In this document: positions 9,321 to 16,216 of the stretch, one piece after another
Position numbering within the stretch: position 1 is the stretch's first letter
Layout of the letters: each line of letters begins with the position of its first letter
Origin: an uncultured Oscillospiraceae bacterium
GTDB taxonomy: Bacteria > Bacillota > Clostridia > Oscillospirales > Ruminococcaceae
Length of the DNA: 64,000 nt
Direction of reading: 5' to 3'
Assembly (NCBI GenBank): GCA_900547455.1
Contig: URGV01000001.1
Coordinates: 124,001 to 188,000, forward strand
The notes under the pieces: generated by a model
What the model was told of the DNA's origin: nothing
The model's database searches: none
What the model saw: the letters and a program-made list of their open reading frames with translations, nothing else
Translations under genes and position numbers: made by a program

Positions 9321-10106
9321 ATGGAACAGAAAGCAGCGTTTAAAACGAGCCTTTTTGGAGGATACGAAAAGGAGTCGGTTTTAAAATATATAGACGACAT
9401 GAGCCGAGCCGCTGCCGAGTCGGAAGCCAAACTGCAGGAACAGATTGAACAAATCACCCGTTCCCGTCAGGGGCTGGAGGAGCAGATTGCGGAGTTTGAA
9501 AAGCGGATGCAGGACGCTTCCGAAACAATCGACGCGGAAAAGGGCAAAAACAAAAAGCTCAGCGAGATGATTGGGCTGCTGCAGGAGGAGATCGACCGCC
9601 AGCGCCGCCAGGGAGAGAGCAGAACCAGGGAATATCAGGCGGCTCAGGAAAAGAACCGCCAGCTCCAAGAGCAGGTGCGACAGGTGGAGGAGAAGAGCAA
9701 GCTGTACGACGAGGCGGCCGCTTCCATCGGTTCGGCCATCCTGCAGGCGCAGCAGACAGCGCAGAGTATCGTCGACGAGGCGGGTGGCCAGGCCAAGGAG
9801 ATTGTGGATCGGGCCAACATGCAGGCGCAGGCAATCACCAACGACGCGCAGCGCTTCATCGACAGGGTGCTGCAAAAGATGGACGATATGCAGCAGGAGT
9901 TTTTGACACTACGGGGCCGCATGGATGAGTCGATCAACCAGCTCAACAACCGCTTTGCGCAGCTGGATGAGGACATCGTCCATGCGCGTGAGCTGGTGAC
10001 CAATATCCGGGAACGGCTGACACAGCAGGAAGAGGAGCAGGACCTGCCGGGAAAACCGCTGGTCCAGCCACCGGAGCAGCGCAGCAGGCTGGACATGACA
10101 AGGTAG
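9321..10106 (+). CDS. DivIVA-like coiled-coil protein (zero-frame product)
   Basis: A 261-residue protein of the DivIVA/GpsB-like type, which bind curved membrane and organise cell division or polar growth. The N-terminus (FKTSLFGGYEKESVLKYIDDM) matches the short DivIVA membrane-binding motif; residues ~30-235 are nearly continuous coiled coil with alanine-rich stretches. ATG 9321 follows AGGGAG by eight bases; an earlier GTG at 9312 overlaps that site. The zero frame ends at TAG 10104. The -1 frame is open from 9992 to 10249, has no start codon of its own, reads like protein, and overlaps the next gene by ATGA. The natural product may therefore be a 309-residue fusion made by frameshifting, or the gene carries a 1-nt deletion. 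Confidence 0.82.
   Translation: MEQKAAFKTSLFGGYEKESVLKYIDDMSRAAAESEAKLQEQIEQITRSRQGLEEQIAEFEKRMQDASETIDAEKGKNKKLSEMIGLLQEEIDRQRRQGESRTREYQAAQEKNRQLQEQVRQVEEKSKLYDEAAASIGSAILQAQQTAQSIVDEAGGQAKEIVDRANMQAQAITNDAQRFIDRVLQKMDDMQQEFLTLRGRMDESINQLNNRFAQLDEDIVHARELVTNIRERLTQQEEEQDLPGKPLVQPPEQRSRLDMTR
10032..10094 (+). promoter_or_regulatory. Candidate programmed -1 ribosomal frameshift signal
   Basis: Seen directly: SD-like GAGGAG at 10032-10037; eleven bases later the heptamer G GGA AAA (10049-10055) exactly in the zero-frame phase needed for X XXY YYZ; a 6-base spacer; then a perfect 8-bp stem, GTCCAGCC (10062-10069) with GGCTGGAC (10087-10094), and a 17-base loop. This is the geometry of bacterial -1 signals such as dnaX (upstream SD, heptamer, hairpin) and of lambda G/GT (GGGAAAG heptamer). 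That it works is inference. Confidence 0.55.
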
Positions 10107-10249
10107 AAGCTGCAGGTCCCGCTGACTTTTGGAGTGAGGAGGAAAAAAAGCAGCTTTCCCGCTTCAAGGAACAGCTCAAAGACAGAAAATTTTGGCTGCG
10201 CGTCGCCAAGCAATATGCGGCGCGCGGGAAAAAGGGCGTGAACGAATGA
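10055..10249 (+). other. -1 frame C-terminal extension of the DivIVA-like protein
   Basis: After slippage at the heptamer, 64 further codons are read. An Ala/Gly-rich linker leads to a charged helical tail containing DFWSEEEKKQLSRFKEQL and KFWLRVAKQYAARGKKG, ending at TGA 10247-10249. There is no ATG, GTG or TTG between the upstream stop at 9989 and the last few codons, so this is not an independent gene. The stop overlaps the ATG of the next gene at 10246 (ATGA), the usual sign of translational coupling, which supports this frame being translated. Confidence 0.6.
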
Positions 10250-10806
10250 TTGACAATGTAATGAAGATGAACATAGAAGAATTCCGTCAGCAGGTCAAGG
10301 AGCTTTCGGTGGAGCAGCACCTGCTGTTGTCTGGCTGGGTGTACGGTTTCACCGATCAGGCGCACAAGAAAATTCATGACCTGTTGGCCGACGAAAAGCC
10401 GCTGCCGGTTGATTTTAAGGGGGAGGTCATCCTGTACACCAATCCTTCTCCAGCACAAAAGGGTGGGATCATCGGTTCTGTGGGCCCCGCTACGGCCAGC
10501 AGTGTGGATTTTTACCTGCCGGAGCTGATGAATTTAGGTGTCATCGCCACCATCGGAAAGGGCGAGCGTTCCCGCGAGGCTTATGAGACGATCTGCACCC
10601 ACGGCGGCGTCTATTTGACCGCTGTTGGCGGAACGGGTGCGCTGCTTTCCGGCTGCATCGAGCAGTGGGAGACGGTTGCCTTTGAGGAGTTGGGCGACCA
10701 GGCAATCCGGCGTTATTTGCTCAAGGATTTCCCTGTGACGGTGGCAGCCGACAGCGAGGGGAGAAACCTGTTTGATATCGGAAAATTTAAATACCGAAGA
10801 TTCTAG
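10246..10806 (+). CDS. Class I fumarate hydratase / tartrate dehydratase, beta subunit
   Basis: A 186-residue beta (C-terminal-type) subunit of the oxygen-sensitive [4Fe-4S] hydro-lyases that interconvert fumarate and malate or dehydrate tartrate. Family signatures are AHKKIHDLLADEKPLPVDFKG (near residue 40), PAQKGGIIGSVGPATASSVD (near 72), GKGERS (near 106) and AVGGTGALL (near 128). The length is normal for a separate beta subunit. The start at ATG 10246 overlaps the -1 frame stop of the DivIVA-like gene; an upstream in-frame ATG at 10192 lies inside that frame. The matching alpha subunit is not adjacent but at 55439-56284. Which substrate is used cannot be decided. Confidence 0.88.
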   Translation: MIDNVMKMNIEEFRQQVKELSVEQHLLLSGWVYGFTDQAHKKIHDLLADEKPLPVDFKGEVILYTNPSPAQKGGIIGSVGPATASSVDFYLPELMNLGVIATIGKGERSREAYETICTHGGVYLTAVGGTGALLSGCIEQWETVAFEELGDQAIRRYLLKDFPVTVAADSEGRNLFDIGKFKYRRF

Positions 10807-10841
10807 AGAGGATAAATCGATAGAACAAAGGGAGGCGACAG

Positions 10842-10872
10842 AAGGAGTGAAGCTGAGGCTTTGCTCCTTTTT
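10842..10872 (+). terminator. Rho-independent terminator
   Basis: AAGGAGTGAAGC pairs with GCTTTGCTCCTT (12 bp, two wobbles) around a TGAG loop, followed by Ts. Confidence 0.75.
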
Positions 10873-10960
10873 GCTTATTCGCCTTTTTCATTCTATTTTG
10901 AGGGGTTGGTTTCTTTTAAAAAACGACTTTTGAGGTAAAATGGAGCAGGGAGGGGATTTT

Positions 10961-13900
10961 GTGAAAAGATATTTAATCTTGCTGGCGACCGTTTTATTGG
11001 CTTTGGGCATCCTTTCCGGGTGCGCTGAAGTGAGGCTCGCCAATACGCAGGCAGTTTCCTGGCAGATTACGCCTGAGACCCAGCAGGAATCGGGGAAGAG
11101 TGTCGGGGTGGACAGCGTGTTTTTGCTGACACTGGACGGCAAACTGGATGAGGACCAGGTGCGGTCCTGCCTGCAGATTGAGCCGGCGGTGGAGTATCAG
11201 CTGCAGCAGCAGGAGGACAGTGTCTGGAAGCTGACGCCAGAGGAGGAACTGAAGAGCGGAAAGGTCTATGCCTTTCAGGTGAAGGATCGGCTGGGACAGG
11301 TTCAGCAGTCGTTCGCTTTTCAGACGCAGGCGCAGCTGGAAGTTTCCTCAACCTATCCCGAAGATGGGGCGAAATATGTCGAGCCCAATTCCGGCATCGA
11401 GATAACCTTCAACCGCCGCATCCAGAAGGGAGCAGAGGAGCATTTTCAGATCGAGCCGGCGGTGCAGGGAAAATTTGAATACAGCGGCGAAACCCTCGTC
11501 TTTTACCCTACCGAGGAGATGAAAGACGGGCAGATTTATACCGTCACCATCTCCCGAGGGGTCCAGTCTCTGGGGGATGAACAGCTGCGGGAGGATTACC
11601 GCTTTTCCTTCCGCGTAGGAGACAGGAAAGATAACGAGAATGCTCTCTATCTCTATCAGGATAAGCTGGAAACCTTTTTGCCGAACGATCCGTTGGTGGC
11701 GGTGATCTCGGGTGAGATCAAAGATGTGCAGAGTTTGGACACGCAGATCTACCGCTTTGATTCAATCGAGGATTATATTGCAGCTGTCCAGCAGCATCAG
11801 GAACAAATGGGCGAAACCGGATGGTACGAGGCGGACACCTGCCGCCTGGACTTGGGGCAGCTGAAGGCGCAGCAGGTCTTTTCCTCCCAGCTTACCCCTT
11901 ACATCAACCAGAATTTCAGTTGGAAGATGTATGTCTTGTTGCCCAACAATTTACCGCAGGGCTGGTACCTGGTGGATCTCGAAAATGCAGACCGGCCACA
12001 GGACTGGGTGCAGAAGTTTGTGCAGATCGGAAACGTCTCGGTCTATACACAGGCGGTGAACGGCAGCGTCCTGATTTGGCTCAACGACGCCGAAACCGGT
12101 CAGCCGCTGGCGCAAAAGACGGTGGAGCTGCGCGATATCCGTACCGGCAAGACGGTGCAGGGACAGACTGACCAGCAGGGCCTGGTGACTTTGGAGACCG
12201 GCGAGATGGGCCAGTCCTATCTGACGGTGCTGGAGGATGGAAAGAAAATTCATTTTCAGGAGGTGGAGCTGCGGGAAGAGGTTGAGATCCCAGTGGACGA
12301 ACGTTACTACGGCGTGCTTTACACCGACCGCACCGTCTATCGGGCCAGCGATACCATCCATTTTTGGGGAAATGTCTATCCGCGCCACGAGAGTGATCCG
12401 ATGCCGAAAACGGTGACAGCCAACCTGGAGGGCCTGTACCGCCAGGAGGTCGCAGTGGACAGCGAAGGTTTCTTTACTGGGGAACTGCCGTTTTACAGCA
12501 TGGAGAAGGGCACGTATACGCTGTGGATTGAGGATGCGGAAGGAGGAATCTACCAGTCTGAGTATCTGCAGATTGGCAACTATGTCAAGCCGGCCTACAT
12601 CCTTTCGGTGGAGCCAGAGAAGGAATATTATGCGTTGGATGAGCAGCTGACCTTCCTTGTCAGCGCGCAGTATTTTGACGGCACTCCGGTCCGCGGAGGA
12701 AGGGTGCGCGCGGAGAGCTATTATTTGGACATCCCGGACGAATATATCACCCTGGACGACGAGGGAAAGGGGAAGGTGACTGCTACCGTCATTCCGCGGG
12801 AGTACGCACTCAGCTGGCGGGGCAGCAGCGCCGACTTGGTGGTGAGCAGCGCCGATGAACAGAATGTGGAGGTGCAGGCGAGGTGCGATGTCGACCTTGT
12901 CACCTCCCGGTACGGCGTAAGCACTGAGCCGCAGGGGCAGGATCTGGTGATCCACGCGGGAACACTGGACCCGCAGTGCCTGTTTGAGGAAGTACCGGAC
13001 GGGGAGGAATTGTTTGATCGCTGTGTTGCCCCAGGAGCAGTTGAGATGACGCTGCAACTGGAACGCAGCTGGTATGAAGACGAAGTGATTGGCACCTACT
13101 ACGATCCAATCAACAAGGAGACAGTTTACAACACTCGGCATGAGTACAAGACCGAGCAGCTTGATTCTCGCGAGCTGACGGTAGACGGGACGCTGGTGTT
13201 GGAAGATTATTTCCCGCCGGAAGAGGACGGCGTCACTGTCACCTATAGTATTCGTCTGGATGGCGGCTATGGGCAGCAGATTGTGGTGAGCGGCAATGCC
13301 GGACAGATTAGCAGAGAGTGGTGGAATACCGTCTACAACTTCATCCCGCGCACCGACAACGATGATTGGCCGCCCGATTCTGTCTCGATGGGACAGGAGA
13401 TTCCGCTGGGTATCTACCGCAACGATATCCAGCAGGAGAATACCGGCAGAGTGCTCTATTCGGTGGTGCAGAATGAGGTTCTGACCACCGGCATCTTTAC
13501 CGAGGACAGCTATCCTCTGGTGATGCAGGAGGACTATCTGCCAAACTTTGTGCTGGTGGGAGCCTATTTTGACGGCCGGCACCTGTACCGGATGGAGGAG
13601 TATCCGTTGTGGTACGACTATGAGGAACGCAGGCTGAATATTGAGGTGGAAACCGATCAGGAGCAGTACCGGCCGGGAGATACGGTGCAGGTTCAATTGG
13701 ATGTCACCGACCAGGAGGGCAATCCTGCAGCCAATGCGCGGCTGTGCGTCGGCGTGGTGGATGAGTCGGTCTTTGCAATACAGGATCAGCAGGTCGACCT
13801 GATCGGCCAGCTTTACCGCAATGTCTACAGTCCGTACATCACCGCCAAGGCCTCCTATGTCGAATATGACCTTTCGGAGGTTGATGGCGGCGGAAAAGGC

Positions 13901-15808
13901 GGCGGAGCGGGGGACGAAATGGGCCCGATGCGCTCCGAGTTTTTGGACACGGCTGTCTTTCAGCAGATTGTGTGCGACCAGCAGGGTAAAGCGTCGGTTA
14001 GCTTCCAGCTACCGGACAATGTCACCGACTGGCGCATTACGGCGGCAGCACTGTGCGGAAAAAAAGCCGGCGACAATATCGGCCACAGTGTCGCAACCCT
14101 CCCGCTTTATCTGCGGCCGCTGGTGACTGACCGCTATATCGAGGGGGACCAGATTACTGTCTCGATGGATGTTGGCGGCAGTCAGGTAGAGGAGGCTCAA
14201 CAGGTCAAGGCAAAGGTATCACTGCTGGATCTGGAAGGCAACCAGCTGGCACAGCAGGAGTTTCAGTCTCCAGCAAATGAGCGAATGGTGGCCAATTTTG
14301 GAAAGCAGCCGGCGGGACAGTACCAGGTCCTGTTTGAGATGGAGAGCGGGGAATACCAGGATCGCGTTCTGCTGCCGCTGGAGGTGCAGAAAAATGGCCT
14401 GCAGGCGAAGGTGAGCCAGCAGCTCAGCCTGGAAGAACTCTCCGGCCTGCAAAGCCTGCGCTATCCGGTTGATGTGCTCTTTTTCGATGCAGAGCGCAAG
14501 CCTTATATCGACGCCCTACAGTGGCTGTCCAGTCAGGACGGCAAGCGAACCGAGATCATCGCGGCAAGCTATAAGGCGCAGGTGGCCTATTCGCAGCTGT
14601 TCGGTCCGGAGCAGCGATGGGAGGTCCCATACGATCAGCGGCTAGAGTTGGTGGAAGGAACCCGCATACTGCCAAACGCACAGCCGGATGCGCAGCTTGC
14701 CGCCAAGGTAATGGTGGCCTGTCCGGACATCATCGAATATGGAGCCGAGCAACTATTCCGCGAGTCTCTGGCGCAGAGCAACCACACAGTTGACCAGGTG
14801 GTGATGAGCTACGTCGGACTGGCAGCAATGGATGAGCCGGTGCTGGTGGAGATGCAGAACTTTTTGGCTGCCAATGAGGAAATTTTAACCGACCGGCAAA
14901 AGCTCTGGATGGCGGTGGGTCTGGCGGAGCTTGGCGATTTTGAAGGGGCCTGGCAGATTTATCGTTCGATGGAGGAGGCATTTTCAGAATCGGACGGACG
15001 CCTGTCCTATCAGAGCAGCAATCTGGACGATACAGCCGATACCACCGCGGCGGCGCTGGTGCTTCATTCCATCCTGGGATCGGATGAGGCAGATCAGCTG
15101 CTCTCTTACCTGCTTTGGGCGGATCAGATGGATCAGATGGGACGCAGCACGGTGCCGCATCTGGAGATTTTAGCCTACACCGTCCACTGTGGACAGCGGC
15201 TTCAGGAAAGTGAAGCCAGCTTTTCTTACGCCTGTAATGGAGAAAAACAGGAGGTCTCGTTGGGAAGTTTGGGACAGAAATCGCTCCGCTTTAGCTATGA
15301 CGATTTCCAGAACATCTCCTTCAAACAGGAGACGGGAACCGTTTACGCCTGTGTCAACTACACCACTGACCAGCTTTTGGAACAGAGCGGGGAGAACCTG
15401 GTCAGCATCCGCAAGGTGGTAACACCGGTAGAGGAAGACAATGGCGTCGGCAAGGCGACAAGAGTTGAACTGATCATCAACTTTGAGGAAGACGCTCCGC
15501 TGGGATACTATACGATCAGCGACAGCATTCCGTCCGGCATGCGCCTGATGACCTACCAGAAAAATGATGAGGACTACAGGAGCGTCTGGATCGAAAACGA
15601 GAACCAGCAGATCACGGCCCAGCTTTATAGGGATACTCCGAGAGATGAGACGGAAGAGGAACAGCAGAAATGGAAGGAGAGGAGAATCGTCTATTATATC
15701 AGCGGCGTGCTTCCAGGAGAGTATGTTGTGGAGAGCGCCTGCCTGAGCAATCCGGTGGAAGAGATTTTTGTATCGACAGAGCGTCAGACAATCATGGTGG
15801 AACCGTAA
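10961..15808 (+). CDS. Alpha-2-macroglobulin-like lipoprotein (thioester motif not seen)
   Basis: A 1615-residue exported lipoprotein. The GTG start at 10961 follows AGGGAGGGG; the signal peptide ends at lipobox Cys21 (LGILSGC). The N-terminal part holds Ig-like repeats (STYPEDGAKYVEPNSGIEI), followed by macroglobulin-type beta domains (YYGVLYTDRTVYRASDTIHF). Next come the A2M landmarks VVDESVF (~residue 932), a Gly-rich bait-like segment (~975-990) and WRITAAAL, then a helical alpha/alpha-toroid domain and a receptor-like C-terminus. In the toroid domain, where CxEQ normally lies, I find no Cys-x-Glu-Gln; YGAEQ near residue 1258 is the closest resemblance. Such proteins are thought to trap proteases at the cell surface; without the thioester, trapping would be non-covalent (inference). 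No pbpC neighbour is present. Confidence 0.87.
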   Translation: MKRYLILLATVLLALGILSGCAEVRLANTQAVSWQITPETQQESGKSVGVDSVFLLTLDGKLDEDQVRSCLQIEPAVEYQLQQQEDSVWKLTPEEELKSGKVYAFQVKDRLGQVQQSFAFQTQAQLEVSSTYPEDGAKYVEPNSGIEITFNRRIQKGAEEHFQIEPAVQGKFEYSGETLVFYPTEEMKDGQIYTVTISRGVQSLGDEQLREDYRFSFRVGDRKDNENALYLYQDKLETFLPNDPLVAVISGEIKDVQSLDTQIYRFDSIEDYIAAVQQHQEQMGETGWYEADTCRLDLGQLKAQQVFSSQLTPYINQNFSWKMYVLLPNNLPQGWYLVDLENADRPQDWVQKFVQIGNVSVYTQAVNGSVLIWLNDAETGQPLAQKTVELRDIRTGKTVQGQTDQQGLVTLETGEMGQSYLTVLEDGKKIHFQEVELREEVEIPVDERYYGVLYTDRTVYRASDTIHFWGNVYPRHESDPMPKTVTANLEGLYRQEVAVDSEGFFTGELPFYSMEKGTYTLWIEDAEGGIYQSEYLQIGNYVKPAYILSVEPEKEYYALDEQLTFLVSAQYFDGTPVRGGRVRAESYYLDIPDEYITLDDEGKGKVTATVIPREYALSWRGSSADLVVSSADEQNVEVQARCDVDLVTSRYGVSTEPQGQDLVIHAGTLDPQCLFEEVPDGEELFDRCVAPGAVEMTLQLERSWYEDEVIGTYYDPINKETVYNTRHEYKTEQLDSRELTVDGTLVLEDYFPPEEDGVTVTYSIRLDGGYGQQIVVSGNAGQISREWWNTVYNFIPRTDNDDWPPDSVSMGQEIPLGIYRNDIQQENTGRVLYSVVQNEVLTTGIFTEDSYPLVMQEDYLPNFVLVGAYFDGRHLYRMEEYPLWYDYEERRLNIEVETDQEQYRPGDTVQVQLDVTDQEGNPAANARLCVGVVDESVFAIQDQQVDLIGQLYRNVYSPYITAKASYVEYDLSEVDGGGKGGGAGDEMGPMRSEFLDTAVFQQIVCDQQGKASVSFQLPDNVTDWRITAAALCGKKAGDNIGHSVATLPLYLRPLVTDRYIEGDQITVSMDVGGSQVEEAQQVKAKVSLLDLEGNQLAQQEFQSPANERMVANFGKQPAGQYQVLFEMESGEYQDRVLLPLEVQKNGLQAKVSQQLSLEELSGLQSLRYPVDVLFFDAERKPYIDALQWLSSQDGKRTEIIAASYKAQVAYSQLFGPEQRWEVPYDQRLELVEGTRILPNAQPDAQLAAKVMVACPDIIEYGAEQLFRESLAQSNHTVDQVVMSYVGLAAMDEPVLVEMQNFLAANEEILTDRQKLWMAVGLAELGDFEGAWQIYRSMEEAFSESDGRLSYQSSNLDDTADTTAAALVLHSILGSDEADQLLSYLLWADQMDQMGRSTVPHLEILAYTVHCGQRLQESEASFSYACNGEKQEVSLGSLGQKSLRFSYDDFQNISFKQETGTVYACVNYTTDQLLEQSGENLVSIRKVVTPVEEDNGVGKATRVELIINFEEDAPLGYYTISDSIPSGMRLMTYQKNDEDYRSVWIENENQQITAQLYRDTPRDETEEEQQKWKERRIVYYISGVLPGEYVVESACLSNPVEEIFVSTERQTIMVEP

Positions 15809-15812
15809 CGTA

Positions 15813-15855
15813 AAAAAGGCGGGGCAATGTGGGTCTTCACGTTGCCCCGCCTTTT
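15813..15855 (+). terminator. Rho-independent terminator
   Basis: AAAAGGCGGGGCAA pairs with TTGCCCCGCCTTTT as a perfect stem just after the macroglobulin stop codon. Confidence 0.93.
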
Positions 15856-15897
15856 CCGCAGGAGAGAAAATATTTTGGAAAAAAATACAGTTAGCTC

Positions 15898-15926
15898 TTG
15901 ACCTCTTGGTGCAGATGCGGTATAAT
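15898..15926 (+). promoter_or_regulatory. Promoter of tRNA-Thr
   Basis: TTGACC, 17-base spacer, TATAAT: near-consensus housekeeping promoter, 20 bases before the tRNA. Confidence 0.8.
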
Positions 15927-15946
15927 AATTTAGGCTTTTTAAAGAT

Positions 15947-16022
15947 GCTAGAGTGGCTCAGTCGGTAGAGCAGCTGATTCGTAATCAGCAGGTCGTGGGT
16001 TCGATTCCCATCTCTAGCCCCA
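15947..16022 (+). tRNA. tRNA-Thr (anticodon CGT)
   Basis: A full cloverleaf can be drawn: acceptor GCTAGAG/CTCTAGC, D stem GCTC/GAGC, anticodon stem GCTGA/TCAGC around TTCGTAA (anticodon CGT, reading ACG), variable loop AGGTC, and T arm GTGGG-TTCGATT-CCCAT. CCA is encoded at 16020-16022. The discriminator base is C, where bacterial tRNA-Thr usually has A or T. The gene stands alone between its own promoter and terminator. Confidence 0.95.
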
Positions 16023-16028
16023 GACAGC

Positions 16029-16073
16029 AACCCTCGAAAAATGGCTTTGTTATGCAATTTTTCGAGGGTTTTG
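16029..16073 (+). terminator. Terminator of tRNA-Thr
   Basis: A perfect 14-bp stem, AACCCTCGAAAAAT with ATTTTTCGAGGGTT, ending in a T run, seven bases after the tRNA. Confidence 0.9.
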
Positions 16074-16162
16074 CTTTGCCTAAAAAGCTATTGGATATGG
16101 TTTTGACATTGGTTTTTATCATCGCTGAGCAAATCACGAAATCTATTTCACGTGTTTTGAGA

Positions 16163-16204
16163 AGAAGCCGGACGGCAGTATTTGTTTACTGCCGCCTGGC
16201 TTCT
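16163..16204 (-). terminator. Hairpin downstream of the UvrA-like gene
   Basis: AGAAGCC...CGGCAGTA pairs with TACTGCCG...GGCTTCT (15 bp around a small internal mismatch). It lies just beyond the minus-strand stop codon. The T run is weak on both strands, so the strand is a best guess. Confidence 0.6.
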
Positions 16205-16216
16205 TTATGTGGATGA

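Noticed and set aside
10192..10245. An upstream ATG extending the dehydratase beta subunit by 18 residues
   Set aside because: The extension is unlike the family and lies within the -1 frame tail; ATG 10246 matches the family N-terminus and gives the ATGA overlap.
11951..13696. A 581-codon minus-strand frame opposite the macroglobulin gene
   Set aside because: It is a codon-bias shadow of the plus-strand gene, with His/Leu/Val-rich composition, no ribosome site and no recognisable motif.
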